NCBI GenBank assembly: GCA_029532625.1
Contig: JARFXM010000002.1
Coordinates: 930,001 to 994,000, forward strand
Direction of reading: 5' to 3'
DNA: 64,000 bases
DNA from: Lomentospora prolificans
Taxonomy: Eukaryota; Ascomycota; Sordariomycetes; Microascales; Microascaceae
Part shown: in pieces, positions 42,597-55,780 of the stretch
How positions within the stretch are numbered: the first letter of the stretch is position 1
Layout of the letters: each line of letters starts with the position of its first letter
Program-made: the position numbers and the translations under genes
Notes under the pieces: model-generated
Told to the model about the DNA's origin: nothing
Seen by the model: only the letters and a program-made list of their open reading frames with translations
Databases searched by the model: none

Positions 42597-45500
42597 ATGG
42601 GTTCCGGCTGCTGCTCGAATGACAAGGACGGCTCTCGCGCTCTCGCAAACATGAGCGAGCCCGAAGCTGCTCCCGCCGAATCTCTCGTAGATGATTGCGA
42701 ATGTCCTGATGATGATACCTGTTGCAAAGATGACGATTGCGTCGACGACTCCGACGCGTCTTTCACACTTAGGCAATGCTGCACCTCTAACGAAGAGGCC
42801 TGTGATGGTATTATTATTCCTAGACCTCCCCTTTCACTCTCCCGTCAATTACCCCTAGGCTTACCTGTCTACCTAGAAAAATGCATCTTGGCCGTCGCCG
42901 CTCTCGAATGCGAAAAAAGCTGCGACGACGATTCCGCCCACAACGGTTCGTATGTCTCGCTTCCACATTCAAGTTACCAGTCACACTAATCCAAAACAGA
43001 AGCCATCGGCCATCAGCATGCCCACGACAAAGATGGCAACCACCCTGCCTCCGCCTGCACCGATCACATGAACAAGGCCTTTGAAAAGTACGCCGCCTAC
43101 CTCGAGACCGCCCGCTGCATCTGCCGTAGCATTCTCGACCGCGGCTTCACCTCTACCTGCTGCGACAGCCACAAGAAGAAGAGCCCCGCTGTTCGTCCCG
43201 GTGTGAATGTCGCTCTTGATGCCGAGGGCCACGGCCAGTCCACTGCCCATACCCTGCGCAAGAGACGCCACCACCATCATCCCAAGTCCGGTGAGGTCAA
43301 ATACCGCCGTGCACATGGCCACCATCACGAGGACGCTATTGAAGACGACTGCATCAAAGTTGCGGCCACTCATCACCACGACCACGACGACCACAGCAGC
43401 CACGAAAGTGACGGCTCTCATGCGCATTGCTCCGGGAACGACTGTTCCGCCCCAGCCGGCCCCGCCCCTCCCGCAGCCAAAGACTTAGACATCGAAAAGG
43501 CCGCCGGTCTCGAAGTCGTCTCCATCCTGGTAGACGGCATGACCTGCTCCGGCTGCGCCAACAAAGTCGAACGCGCCCTGCAATCCATCCAAGGAGTCTC
43601 CCGCCCCCGAGTCAACTTCGTCATGGGAAATGCCGAGTTCGCCGTCGATCCCCGCGTTGCCGACGCCGCCCAAATCATCCGCAACGTCGAAAAGGCTACC
43701 GGGTTCGGCTGCGTCAGGAGGGCTAGCGGCGATCAGACCATCGACGTGCTGGCGTCCGGAACGTCGGCAAAGGCGCTCGCCGGCCTCGACATTCCCGGTG
43801 TCACTCAGATTACCATCGCCAACAAAAAGGTCGTCCAGGTCACCTACGATCCCCTCGAGATCGGGGCCCGTACCCTGCTTAGGAAGATACGCTCGCTCAC
43901 GGACGGCGAGGGCCTCGCACCACCCGCCGCCGACCCAGCTCTATCAAGTGGTAAAATGAGGCTCTACGATGCAATGGCAAAAACCGTGGCGGCCGGCGTG
44001 CTCACAATCCCCGTCGTTGTGCTCGCCTGGGGCGACACCCTCGTCCCCGAAAAGACCAAGGCCATCGTCTCCCTAGTCCTGGCGACCCTAGTGCAGCTCA
44101 TCGCGGTCCCCGTCTTCTACCGCCCGGCCATCGCCATCCTCATCCGCGAGCGCACCCTCGAGATGGACATGCTCGTCACCATCAGCATCACTGCCGCCTA
44201 TGTCTACTCCCTCGTCGCCTTCGGTTTCCGCATGGCCGGCAAACCCCTCAAGACGGCCGAGTTCTTCGAGACCAGCACCCTCCTCATCACGCTTGTCCTT
44301 CTCGGCCGCCTCATCTCGGCCGTCGCGCGCATACGCGCGGTCGCTGCCGTGTCCCTGCGCTCGCTACAGGCCGCCACGGCGACGATTATCGAAGACGGCG
44401 ACGAGCACGAGATCGACGCGCGGCTCCTCCAGTTCGGAGACAAGTTCGTCGTGCACCCACACTCGCGCGTGCCCACCGACGGACGCATCACGCACGGCAC
44501 GAGCGAGGTGGACGAGTCCATGCTCACGGGCGAATCCCTGCCCGTGCCCAAGAAAGCCGGCGACGAGGTCATTGCAGGAACCATCAACGGGCCTAGCCCC
44601 CTCCGCGCCCAAGTCACTCGTCTCCCCGGCAAGAACACCGTCACCGACATCGCCCAGCTCGTCGAGGAGGCCGCAAACTCCAAGCCCAAGATCCAAGACC
44701 TCGCTGACAAGGTAGCCGGCTGGTTCGTCCCCGCCGTCGCAGCCGTCGCAGCCCTGGTCACTGTGGTCTGGATCGTCGTCGGGCTCAGGGCCCGGCGCCA
44801 ACCCGCCTCCGAGGCCGTCCCCGACGCGATCACGTACGCCATCGCCGTCCTCGCCGTCTCTTGCCCTTGCGCCCTCGGGCTCGCGGTCCCCATGGTCCTC
44901 GTCGTAGCAGGCGGCATCGCAGCCCGCGGCGGCGTCGTGGTCAAATCCGCGGAATGCACCGCCACAGCTCGCCGCATCACCGACGTGGTCTTCGACAAGA
45001 CAGGCACCCTGACAGACGGCAACCTCGAAGTCACCGCCGAGGAATTCTTTACCCCGAGCCACTGCGAGGCCGCCTCCCTTGCCAAAGCCCTCGTCGCAGG
45101 AAACAACCACCCCGTCTCCCTAGCGGTGGCAAAACACCTCGAGAAGACTGCCGCGGGCCCCGCCACGCCCCTCAGCTCCATCCGGTCCATCCCCGGCGCA
45201 GGCGTCGAGGCAGCAGACCCGTCGGGCGCCGTCGTCCGCGCCGGAACCCCGCAGTGGACGAACAACGACGCCCACCCGTCTGTGGCCGCCCGACTGGCCT
45301 CGGGCATGACCCTCCTCCTCATAACCCGCGACTCCGTGCCCCTGGCCCTCTTCGCCCTCCGCACCTCTGTCCGGCCCGAAGCGTCCTCCGTCGTATCCGC
45401 GCTCCAAGCTCGCAACATCGCCGTCCACCTCGTCTCGGGAGACCAAGTCGCCGCCGCCGAAGCCACGGCCTCCGCCCTCGGCATTCCCCTCCCCAACGTC

Positions 45501-45944
45501 GCGGCCCGCCGCTCCCCCGCCCAGAAACGCGACTACGTAGCCTCCCTCATGGCGGCCGGCAAATCCGTCCTCTTCTGCGGCGACGGCACAAACGACGCCG
45601 TCGCCGTCGCTCAGGCCCACATCGGCGTCCAGCTCGCCGGCGGCCAGGGTCACGGCCGCGCCCTGTCCCCCAGCGACGTCACGCGCGCGGCCGCCGACGT
45701 CGTCCTCCTCTCGGGGCTCGCCGGCATCCCCTTCCTCCTCGACGTCAGCCGCGCCGCCTTCCACAGGATCGTCTTCAACTTTGCCTGGTCCGCCGTCTAC
45801 AACGTCTTGGCGATCTTGCTGGCCGCCGGGGCCTTTGTCAACTTTAGGATCCCGCCCGCGTACGCTGGGCTGGGCGAGATTGTGAGCGTGTTGCCCGTTA
45901 TTTTCGCGGCCGTGAGTATGCTGGCTTTGAAGTTTCGTGCCTAG
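42597..45944 (+). CDS. Heavy-metal P1B-type ATPase with Cys/His-rich N-terminus (1080 aa, three exons)
   Basis: Exons 42597-42807, 42859-42945 and 43000-45944 (3243 coding bases); introns of 51 and 54 bases. The 51-base intron has no stop and keeps frame, so retention would add 17 residues; splicing is favoured by its GTATTA...CCTAG ends. The protein exports or sequesters a soft metal, probably Cu(I), possibly Cd(II), using ATP. The N-terminus has many Cys pairs (CECPDDDTCC, CRSILDRGFTSTCC) and His clusters (RRHHHHP, THHHDHDDH). One heavy-metal-associated domain carries GMTCSGC (Cys282, Cys285). Eight membrane segments follow with TGES (609-612), the ion-binding CPC (721-723), DKTGT with phosphorylated Asp765, the HP pair of the nucleotide domain (His803) and GDGTND (960-965). 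A Tyr-Asn in the seventh membrane segment (AVYNVLA) fits Cu(I) types. It resembles fungal CrpA/PcaA-like pumps. Very G/C-rich codons produce long shadow frames on both strands. Confidence 0.94.
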
Positions 45945-46670
45945 ATTGCTGCCTGTATTTCAATTAGCATAGCCGCCAGCTGGGGAACTGCTAGCCAGCA
46001 ACGTACATCAAGTGGTAGCTGGCAATCAATGCGTCCTCCTGTCCGCCACTCCTGCAAGTGGAAATTGTACCATGTGATTACAAGTGGAAGCTGGCTGCTG
46101 CTCGCTCAAATTTCCGTATATAGGCCAATGGGCCCTCAAAAAAGAAATGCCATATGCGTTCCGCACAATCAGTCCTGTTTTGACGAGGCACAGGTGTTTC
46201 TTTTTTTTTACTGAGCCGTCAGCCCTTGATACATTGTCGCTTCACAATAGGCGAGCTTCGAGGCCACAAATCCCCGGTTGTCTTGAACATCCATATTTAT
46301 TTCCATCTTTACTTTGCGTGTCTAATCACTTGTACTAGTGAACCACTATCAAACGATATTTCATCTCAAAATCCATCTGTCCAACCATCATCTGCGGATG
46401 AAACTGCCGGAGCGCCGGGAATCTCCCACTTTGTAAACTTTGTACAGTGGCCCGCGAACCTCTGTCCCGTGGTTCGTTCTACCCCTAAAAGTCATTCCAG
46501 CTGGCTCCCAGAGCTAGGGCGCGGAGCGCATCTCCATCCCCGCAGCGCATCTCACCTTTCCACAGACTATGAAGGAATTTCGTACAACATGGACCGGGCC
46601 TTGCCCTTCGACAAGCCTTCTGGCCGAGAATAGGTATAATCACGAAGCGTGCCGGATGAGCCCAGTCACC
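45945..46670. other. Convergent 3' region between the P1B ATPase and purine permease genes
   Basis: About 725 bases with no supported gene. It includes repeated short CAGCTGG/GCTGGC elements near 45974-46096 and an A/T-rich stretch around 46200-46380. Open frames are short and overlapping. Confidence 0.5.
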
Positions 46671-49055
46671 TCAATCTTTTGGCGAGGGAGATCGCGTTAT
46701 GGTAAAGGCTCGCGGAGGAGATGCCACGCTTAGGCTGGCCTTGTCCGCCGACGCCGAATTCTGGCGAGAGTGGTCAAAAGTGCTCTGCTCGTCTCCGAGA
46801 TTCAAGCCGCGTTTGCTCTGGCTCGCGGGGTCAACGGTTTCGCGCCGCATCCTACGCCTGTTCATGGCTCTTACGAACCAGGGCTGTTGCCCGGGACCTC
46901 TCCAGGTCCAGTATTCCTTGAGGTCGTACTCACGTGGCTCGAGGCGGCCCCGTGAAATCCACACGACGGCGCCAATCAAGATATTGAGAGTTGCGTATAC
47001 GAACAAGCCGCTGATAAATTCGGTCGTTTTAGTTTCGCTACTTTCTTTTTCCCAAAACTGGAAATGAGTCTACTCACGCAATAAGGCCATAGGCAACACT
47101 GTAACTGAATGGAATAAACGCCATGACGACAAAGGACGGAATGGCGTCTCCGACGTATCGCCAATTGATCGCCGTTATCTGACGGATCATCATGCACCCA
47201 ACCTGTCCGTGTGTGTCAGTGGTTCTTCGTTTCCATCTAATACTAATGATCGGGTGTCCCTACCAACATCAGGGTACAACCTGTGGCCCAAGGCGGGATG
47301 GAAGCGAATACCGGGGCGAAGAAGATGGAAAGGAGGAAACAGACGCCCGTGGCCATTGCGGTCAATCCAGTCCTACCGCCCTCTGCAATCCCTGCTCCGC
47401 TTTCGATGAAGGCGGTCACAGGAGAGCAGCCGAGCAGGGATGCCAGCGAGATACAGGTCGCATCTGTGCAGTAAGCCAGAGTGGACCGTGGGAAGTCTCC
47501 GTCGTTTGGGTCAACCACTCCACAGAACCGAACCATTGAGTAGAGAGTTGCGGTGGCATCAATGATATCGACGTACAAGAAGGTGAACAGGGCAAGGGCG
47601 AATTGCGAGCCTTTAGATTTAATGTCCCAGTCCAGTTGACCGAGTGTGTGCTCGATTGGATGGAAATCGACGACTTGTTTGAAGAAGTCAAAGCGCGAGT
47701 TACCGTCGGAAGTATGAGGGAAATATGTAATTGAAGTATTTCGTCTAGTGCGCATTCTCGAGTTAGAAATGGACCAAGGAAACTTGAGAGTTCTGCTCAA
47801 CTTACGGCCAGGAGAGGATAGAGACAAAGGCGATGCCAAGCACCAAGGCGTACTTGACTCGGAACGCCATCAAGAACGCCGTCAGGATACCTCCGCCGAG
47901 TACGCCTACCCAAAGCTATGCGAGGAATAAGTAGGTGAATGATTGTGTATAGCCGGTTCTGCAGGGCACTCACCTTCGGGTTAGACATCAAAGCACCGGC
48001 GCACATGCCCGTCTCTCGATCAATATCCTCCAGACGACATCCGGCCAGCGCAAGAGGAGTAGCCTTCCACCCCCCAGTGATGGCGCCGATACCGGCGGAG
48101 TAGGACAGACCAATTTCGGTCAGGAACATGCCAATACCGACTCCAGTTGCGGTTTTGATTGTTGCCGGAATGAGTTTGACAAGCCAGTGACGCATCCCCG
48201 TCAAGGAGAGGAAAATGAAGACGAGGCCTTCGACAAACACAGCGGTCAATGCTAGCTGATACGGTATAGCGCCTGAGCCGTTCACACCAACAACTTGAAA
48301 GGCGAAATAGGCGTTTAGCCCCATGCCTGGCCTGGAAAAAGATTTAGCGACGGTCTGGAACGATGCGAGGGAGAACTGCGCAGTCTTCCAACTTACGCGA
48401 GGGCGACGGGGAGATTGGTGAGAAAGCCAAACAAGAAACTCGAAAACCCGGCAACGGCGGCAGTCGCTGTAATGAGGTCCCTCCTCACAGCTACCAGAGT
48501 CAGCCTCATCAAGTCCAAAAGATGGGGGGTGGGGGGGGGAACAGTTCGAGAGAAGGATTGTGCCGGCTTACCTTCTTTGCAGTCGGTGTAGGCTCTAGAG
48601 TTGTCGCAATCCATCCTGTTATTCTCGCCGCACTCACAGGTGCCCCCGGTTTGCGAGAGAATGGCGGCCTAGAGAGCAACGGAAGAGTTAGCCGCTTCGG
48701 TGTTTCTTGGACGGTAGCTGTAGGTGCCCGAGTCTCTTACATTCACGGCAATGATGTAGGCCATTGTGGCAAAGGTAGTTATTCCCGCCCGGATTTCGTT
48801 CAGAAAAGTGGCGGTGGGAATTTCTTTGGCCTAAAGATGGACGTCAATACAATAGCGCGCTATACCAACGCATCCCAGAGGGAATCAACTTACATGACCC
48901 GAACCCCTAAGTCTAAAGATTCGCCCGAAAGTGGAGGAGGATACAGCATCATCAAGGCGCAGGAAGGCATGGAACCAGCCTCTAAACTTTCCTTTCAGAC
49001 TGGCGACCAGAGGTGTCGGCGCCTGAGGTGGCCCGGAGTGGTCCATCGGCTCCAT
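46671..49055 (-). CDS. azgA: AzgA-like purine (hypoxanthine-adenine-guanine) permease, 618 aa, nine exons
   Basis: Minus-strand exons: 49055-48894, 48830-48741, 48668-48572, 48490-48397, 48331-47974, 47915-47806, 47744-47264, 47202-47078 and 47010-46671, 1857 coding bases. The start at 49055 has A at -3 and G at +4; an in-frame ATG at 49100 would add 15 residues but has weak context. The protein is a plasma-membrane H+ symporter family member with about 12-14 membrane segments. Family blocks seen in order: FLNEIRAGITTFATMAYIIA, a Cys-rich outer loop (GTCECGENNRMDC), GMGLNAYFAFQVVGVNGSG, TGVGIGMFLTEIGLSYSAGI, TYFPHTSD, FLYVDIIDATATLYSM and PVTAFIESGAGIAEGGRTGL. The Asn, Asp and Glu in the last-named cores (GLNAYF, YVDIID, AFIESG) are those conserved for purine binding in the family. 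The Ser-rich tail may be regulatory. Homology to AzgA is clear, but orthology is not proven; it differs at the N-terminus. Confidence 0.92.
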
Positions 49056-49472
49056 GTTGTCTGTCCGTAGTGTATATGGCGTCGTCCTAGCTTTCACCAT
49101 ACGGCTCGACCGATGTCAAGCTTTGGACACAAAAGCCTTGCGAGTGCCTGAGAATAGATATGACGGTATGAGCAAGCGATTTCACCTCTACCAAGGTATC
49201 TATGAGCGATGTCTCACGAGATACGCGGAGGGGACGAATTCAAACACCAGGGAATAGCAGAATCCGGGGACTTGATGTTAAGTGGAACAGGTTTCTTCAA
49301 ACGCAAAGTGTGTGTGTGTGTCTGAGGTGGAGGCCGGACAGAAAGGTGAGGTGGCCAGCGGGGACTCCAATGTCTCAAGACGAGAAAGGCAGTCTGTACG
49401 CTCTCAAAAAGGCTTGGACAACTTCCGAACTCGGGAACGGGCTCAAGATGATGGAAAAGAATGAAGAGAGGG

Positions 49473-49493
49473 AAAAAAAAAAAAAAAAAAAAA
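49473..49493. repeat. A21 homopolymer
   Basis: Twenty-one consecutive A following a GA-rich stretch, about 400 bases upstream of the purine permease start. Confidence 0.95.
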
Positions 49494-52400
49494 GAGAAGA
49501 AAGCAAGAATCTTCCAGCGGCGGCAACACGCAAGAATCAAATAAGTAAGTCAACTCAGGGGACCAGCATCGAAATAGGCCGGACACCTCTGGGGGTTGGC
49601 AGGTGGAGATGACGGTCAACAGGACGAGGACGTGATGCAGATATGCACGAGGACGGGGACCAAGAAAAGGGCGGAGGAATCTTCTCTACCACCGACCCGT
49701 GACGCGAACGCTTGCTTATTCCAAAAGGGAGGCACAAGGATGGAGGCTGGCGAGCTTCGCGATAGGAGGATGGCGAAGAGACGGACTGCCGTGTCATGGA
49801 GGCTTAGAACTATTTGGGGACCTTGTCAAGGACTGAGAAAAGAGAGCATAACTTGTTGGATCTGGCGGATCCTTATTGAAGTAAACTTGGGCCGTAAGAG
49901 AGGCCGTTCGTTTCGAAAAAGGTTAATCCTCGAGATGAGAGAGAAAGGAGAGGACGACCAAGGTCGAGTCGGTCCAATAACACGGCATTACATAGATAGA
50001 ACATGCAACAAGCGAGAACGACCTGACGTTCTTATTGACATCAAGGAAAAGACTCGGCCCCAGGGGCCACCCAATGGATATTGCATTGCGGAAACTAGCC
50101 CGGGGTAACATGGGTCCGGAGTAGCTTTCTCCTGCTCACCAGCGGAGGTCTGGAACATCGCCGGGATCTTAGTTCGCACCCTTGCAACTCGGAGGCCAGT
50201 GGCGAGAGTGGCAGAGCCGTTGTGCCGTCGGTGGCCAAGCACGCTGGCATATCGTCTATAGAGAACTGGTGGCTTCAGCACTCATGTGCAACATGGGTCT
50301 AAGCATCGATTGTATCATCTACTACACTATACAATACCCTTTCTTGTCTACGATGGGGCGTATTTCGCATTAGTCCATCTTGCCCGACTACGGTCGCCAT
50401 TGGCAGAGACATGACAATATTCTATTATATTGACCCTCGGCTTCGATTAATAGTGGAAAAGGCAGGCCTAGAAAGCTCGCAGAAGGGCCCATTTCACCCT
50501 TGCTAGCCAAGATCGGATACAAGTCACATATTAGCGTGAAGCATGGGAATGGAATCCGCCCCAGCCATGGCCACATGCAACCTATACATGTATAGGAATC
50601 CACAGCTAGGCTATAAAGTTGTGACTGTATTGGACGCAGCTCCTCCTTATTACCTATGCTCCGCGTTCGGGGTCCAGGGGCGCATCACCAATAGTCGCGC
50701 TCCCATGGGCCAGCTATCAAATATTGGGGTCTGCTAGGATTAAAGGCGCCTCGAGCCCTAGGGATCCGGGGCCACTTGCCAGGGACCAGCCGGGCCTGGA
50801 CCGCCCACCTCAGCCTAACCCGTTTCTGGCTTCGGATTGCCAATATTATATTGTGGCCAAGAGCTTCCGCGATCCGAATCCTTCTCACATCTGTGCGCAA
50901 GCCCGGCCGTGCTCTAATAGATCCCTTGCCTGCTTGAACAACATCTTTCCGAATTGACGGTTTCGGTATCATTTTGCGCTTTGCTACGGTGGACGTGGCC
51001 CATGATGGATATTTCCAAGCTGAGAAGCAAGTTTGGCTCAGTACACGGGCCGACATGCCCAAGAAACGTTTGCTTTACTGCTTCTTCTCCACTGGCTGAC
51101 GGCAGCTCTCGTTTCTTCATTCTTGCAGCCTTACAGCACCACTTTCCGAACAGCCAGCCAGCGGTCTGGGTGATCGACGAGCTCCCTCGGGAGATGGACG
51201 GGTTTGATACACGACGTCCCGGCCCACCGTCTTTAGCTGGGCTTCAAAGGAGACCCTAGAGTGGGTCAGTTCCCGACAGCTACTGATGTAGAGCTTCTTC
51301 AGCATCGACAACCTAGTTAGGAAGACTCGGGCGGCATCTGCCCTCGGTTCTCGAATGCGTCTTTGTTGATATGCCTGTTTCCTTGAGTTTCACGCGCGTT
51401 GCGGCATTGGTGCGGCAAGACGGAGCCGTCTACTATATACAGCCAACGCAAAACGGAAGACGCGACAATATTTTGAGCTCTATAGCTATCCTTCCCTTTT
51501 TCGCGCCGTGATACCCTACTGTCTCCGGCTTCAGAGCGTCATTCCCTTGTCACCTTTGCAAGCGAGGCGCACAAGCGGACCATCGGGGGCGATGATAGGG
51601 AGTAATCCTTACTGGCGTAAGGCCATACGCGGGAAGAACAAGTCAACTACCGAAAAGTTTTTCATCTGAGACGTCCGCCGCTCGTTCCCGGGTTGCAGAC
51701 GAGTTCATGTGCAGTTGACATGCCGATTTTCTCGCCGAGAAGATGCATCTTCGTAGGTTCAGTACTCGTGTGTCCAGGGTCGACAGCTCCGCCAGGCGCA
51801 AAAGGAAACAATACCATCCCAGTGAATGCTGCCAGCTATACTCACGACGAAATATGCTACTCGCCACGTCCTATTGGATCCCAAGGGCTCTTCGATTTTT
51901 GTTTCTCCCGCCTCTTGATCATTTGCGATAGACACCTCCTACAGCGCACCACGTACCCCTTTTGGGTATGGCGGGAAGGTACAGATGGGTGTTCGAGGCT
52001 GCTTATTACTGCTTCTGATGCAGTCCGAATATGCCCAGTGTGCAAATAACCTGCAGAGCTATCCACTCGAGATGCGAAAGGGTCCTCGAGAGTGCTTTCA
52101 GGGTTGGTCTTCTCGCGCAGAGCTTGCTTCTCTGGTCATCATGTTCCTGGTAAGCTATTATTGCTAGTAGTCCTCTAAGCAGCTCCAGAAAGGATGTCGA
52201 CTGCATGCGTGGGCGGGATTCCACAACCTCTACGTAATTTGTTTTTAAGAAGGAATTTTTTTAATTTTTATTTCTTTTATTTCTTTTATTTACTTTAGTA
52301 TTTTTTTTTCTTGCTGGCCTGCAAAGCGGTAATATCGTTTGACTATGCGCTGGCTTGCACCATGATATGAGAGAGCCGAGTGTGGCCGTCCAACCACATC

Positions 52401-55400
52401 GATACCCTTTGTCGAGCTCCGCCAGCTGCGTGTCTTAACACAAGTAGGGTCGGCTATGCTTGAACTACCTTCGTAGGTATCTATTCCAATATATCAAAAG
52501 GAAGCTTTACCTATAGATCAGGGCTGGGTAAGCAACGAGCAAAAAAAAGCATTTTCCCCATTCTGACCAAGCGCGGGGTATAAAGTTTAGGTGGCGTTTG
52601 GGAACTTGCACACAGATACACGGTATTAGCGCTGTTTTATTAGTCGTATGATGTTTCAATAAGAGCTCTAGGGCTGATTTTAGTCTCATCCACACATCGT
52701 CTGAGTTTGCCCCAGGCTGCGTGGCTTTGCGTACTTTAAAACCACGTCACCTAGTAGGCCAGCTATAGGCAAGCTATCGACAGGACAGGCAAACTGCAAA
52801 ATTAGTCGTTTCAAGGGTGCAATTCAAACAGCGCAGTCGAACCACGAACCTGTCTACCCGTACATGGTCAAGAGACGCGACGTCGCACGACTTGCAGAAT
52901 GTATTACCAAAGTGCGCAAAGGAGCATCCCACTCGTAGTCAACCATGTTCTGGACTCTTCCCCCCCTCCCCGGCGGTCCTTCTCGGTGAGGAAACCACCC
53001 AGGTCTTTCCGATCCATCGCAGCGGAGCCCCTCCCACCCTTAGGTCGACTCGATGTCATGTAAACGCACAGGGATCGATGGACGTTACCAAAAGTCCGCC
53101 TGCGTGCTCACATCCGACAAGGCGAAACAAGGGAGATTGGGCTCTCCAGCTCTCCCAGAAACGATGCTTTTTTCAGCTGGGCGTTCATGGGAGGAGCCGG
53201 CCTAAACCAAACCCGGTAAGGGTGCGCAATTTTTAGCTCCCACATTCAAAAGGATCCGGGAGTCAAATGGAAAGTGAGGGGAATGATAGCCAGCCCTGGC
53301 GCTGGCATCAGTCGATGGAACCCTGTATATCTGAGTTCCGAGACAGGGATGCCCTGATCACATTGAGACCTGAACCCCCAGGGCCAGATGTGTTGTTGCG
53401 TTGCCAGCCAGCGTTGCATTGTGCCCATCTGTCAAATTGAGCGGAACAGGAATTCGTCTGAAGTTGAGGAGCAATGGTTGGCTGTCCGTTGACGAATTCC
53501 GCCAGAAAAGCCCCCAGCCGCCGCAGTTTAGCTGGCGAAGAAAGCCAGCCATCAATGTGCCCGAGTGGTGGCACAAATATCAATCCCCCGTCACACCACA
53601 CTACCTACTCCTATGTGTGTGTATTGTAACACCACCAGACGGCATACACATAGCCACTGGCCCAACATCAATCTTACACACACCAAATCGCCGTCGTCAA
53701 GTCCCCTCACTTCACTGCAATATGTCAGTGACTCTGATCGTTGGCTCTGTACAAGTAGCTTCCCCCTCCCTTGAACAGTTCGGCGTACGGCTTGAAAAGC
53801 CCTGAATCTTTGATCCCCGAGTGTCGAAAAGATGGTCATATTGACCACCTCGGTCTTCTTGCAGAGCTCGGGCCACGCACAGGCTGAGAAGCGCACAAGC
53901 CGCTGGCCCAAACGTTTTCCTATAGCCAGCCAGCCAGCTGGGGTTGCTGCTATAAAAGCGGGATGTGACGGTGCACGAGCCCTTCCGAAGAATCCATGGA
54001 GAGACCAGTATACTTCGTAATAAAGTCCGGTCAAACAGCTGGCCAGCCAGCATCTTGGAACCGATCTTTGTTGCAACGCTAGCAAAGGTTTTTTTGGTGG
54101 AGAGGTCCAAGATTAGATGTTTTTATTTTCGGTTCCCAAAACGTCGCCGACTTTTCAAAATCTGACCATCTACTGCCTGGCTCTCTTGAACCATACATAG
54201 CAGCCAAGCCAGTCAAAACTGAGAGCCGTGGGGATTGTGTGAAGAGATGGACTAGCCCTTTTCGGCCCAGTACCACCATCCCTCAACCCCGTGCCTGCAA
54301 CACCCCCCTTGCCGATTCGGAGTGTTCCTTTGACCTCAGCTTCGACATAGCCAGCGACATGAAATAAGTGCATTTTAACTTCACCCAATCTGGGCCCTTT
54401 GAAGGATGGCGGGGGTCTCCGTGTGTGATATTGGAAATGGGCAATCCTTAGATCATGCACCCTAGGTTACAAGAATACTGGCTGGAAGGGAAGCTCAATG
54501 CCATCGTCCTCTCAGAAGCGCATAGCTGGTCCCATCGGTTCCGTAGGCAACGGAGACACAGCGAGCCGATTCACTTTCAATCTAATATCCTCCAGAAGGA
54601 CGCGCTCGCGCTCTCCACTTGGTGCCATTCCCATAATACATAGACTCTAGCCAGCCATCAAGCCTGAAAGACACGAACGCCGCTGGCACACCACAGGGCA
54701 CGCACTCGAATCCCTCAACGCTCGGCAGGTACTCCGATCCTAGCTTTGTATACGCCGAGTTTTCCACCAACCCTTGTCGGGACTTGCAGAGTCCCATTAG
54801 TTCAAGAGTGGCATGTCTCCTCATTGAGCAACGAACGCGTTTGTGTGTCTGCCACTGCCAAGTAGTTGGTAAATAGTCCCGCGCTCAGGCCCAGGTCATG
54901 CTTGATCGTCATCACAGCTAGACCATCCTCTGCGGAGCGGATATCGTGTCCAACTATTTCGATTCTCAGTACCAAGGTAACCCATTAATCAATGGATAGG
55001 CCTTAAATTCCTGTAATAGTCCTTTGCACAAATCGGGGGGGGTTGAGAAGCGTATCCTCGCATCCGGTTCCGGTTTGTACATCAGCGCACCTGGTTACGA
55101 GCCAATCCAATATGGCAGTATCTATCGCCAGCCACTTACAAGCAAGGTTCTTTGTTTTAGATGTATATGCCAGCCCGGATGTATATGTTGCATATGTCTG
55201 TGGCTGCCAGGCTTCATGTCAGCCCTGTATACATACACTCCAACAAAACAATCCACCAAACAGACTTAGGCTTGAGACCCCTATGCTGGCCTACCACACA
55301 TGCACAACCCTGGCATTTGTACTAGGTTTCGCAAAATGGGCATTTGTGATGGCTGCCATTCCGCAGCTGAGCCATCAACGCGGATTCCCACTCGAGAGAG

Positions 55401-55741
55401 AAAATAATCCTTGACACGTCTTCTCGTTTCGGCAGTTGCCACCTTCTAATTGTCGGCGTCGGACACAAGGACGGTTATCTCGCGGATGAATGAACAAGCG
55501 GAAACTGCGTGCGATGGCCGAATCGAGAAACCGTGGGTCAGATTCCTCAGAAGAAAAAGGAGTAGCCGACTTGACGAGTGCCTGTCCTGCTAGGCTGTCC
55601 CGTCTGTGAGATAATGCACGGTGCTTGCATCCGCACCACCGATGACGCCCGGAGAAGCGAGTGGGTCGGTGTGTCAATAGTCTCTTGCTTTTCCTTTCTC
55701 TTTGGGTCATCTTCACAGCTGACAATGAGAACCCATGAGCT

Positions 55742-55743
<2 letters not shown>

Positions 55744-55777
<34 letters not shown>
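55744..55777. repeat. AG microsatellite
   Basis: Seventeen AG units in a row. The Arg-Glu and Ser-Leu open frames crossing it are artefacts of the repeat. Confidence 0.95.

Positions 55778-55780
<3 letters not shown>

Noticed and set aside
44204..45496. A 430-codon open frame on the minus strand, and similar long frames (44364-45110 minus, 44861-45847 plus)
   Set aside because: They overlap the P1B ATPase exon with all its catalytic motifs. Their Arg/Ala/Gly-rich text is the usual shadow of G/C-ending codons.
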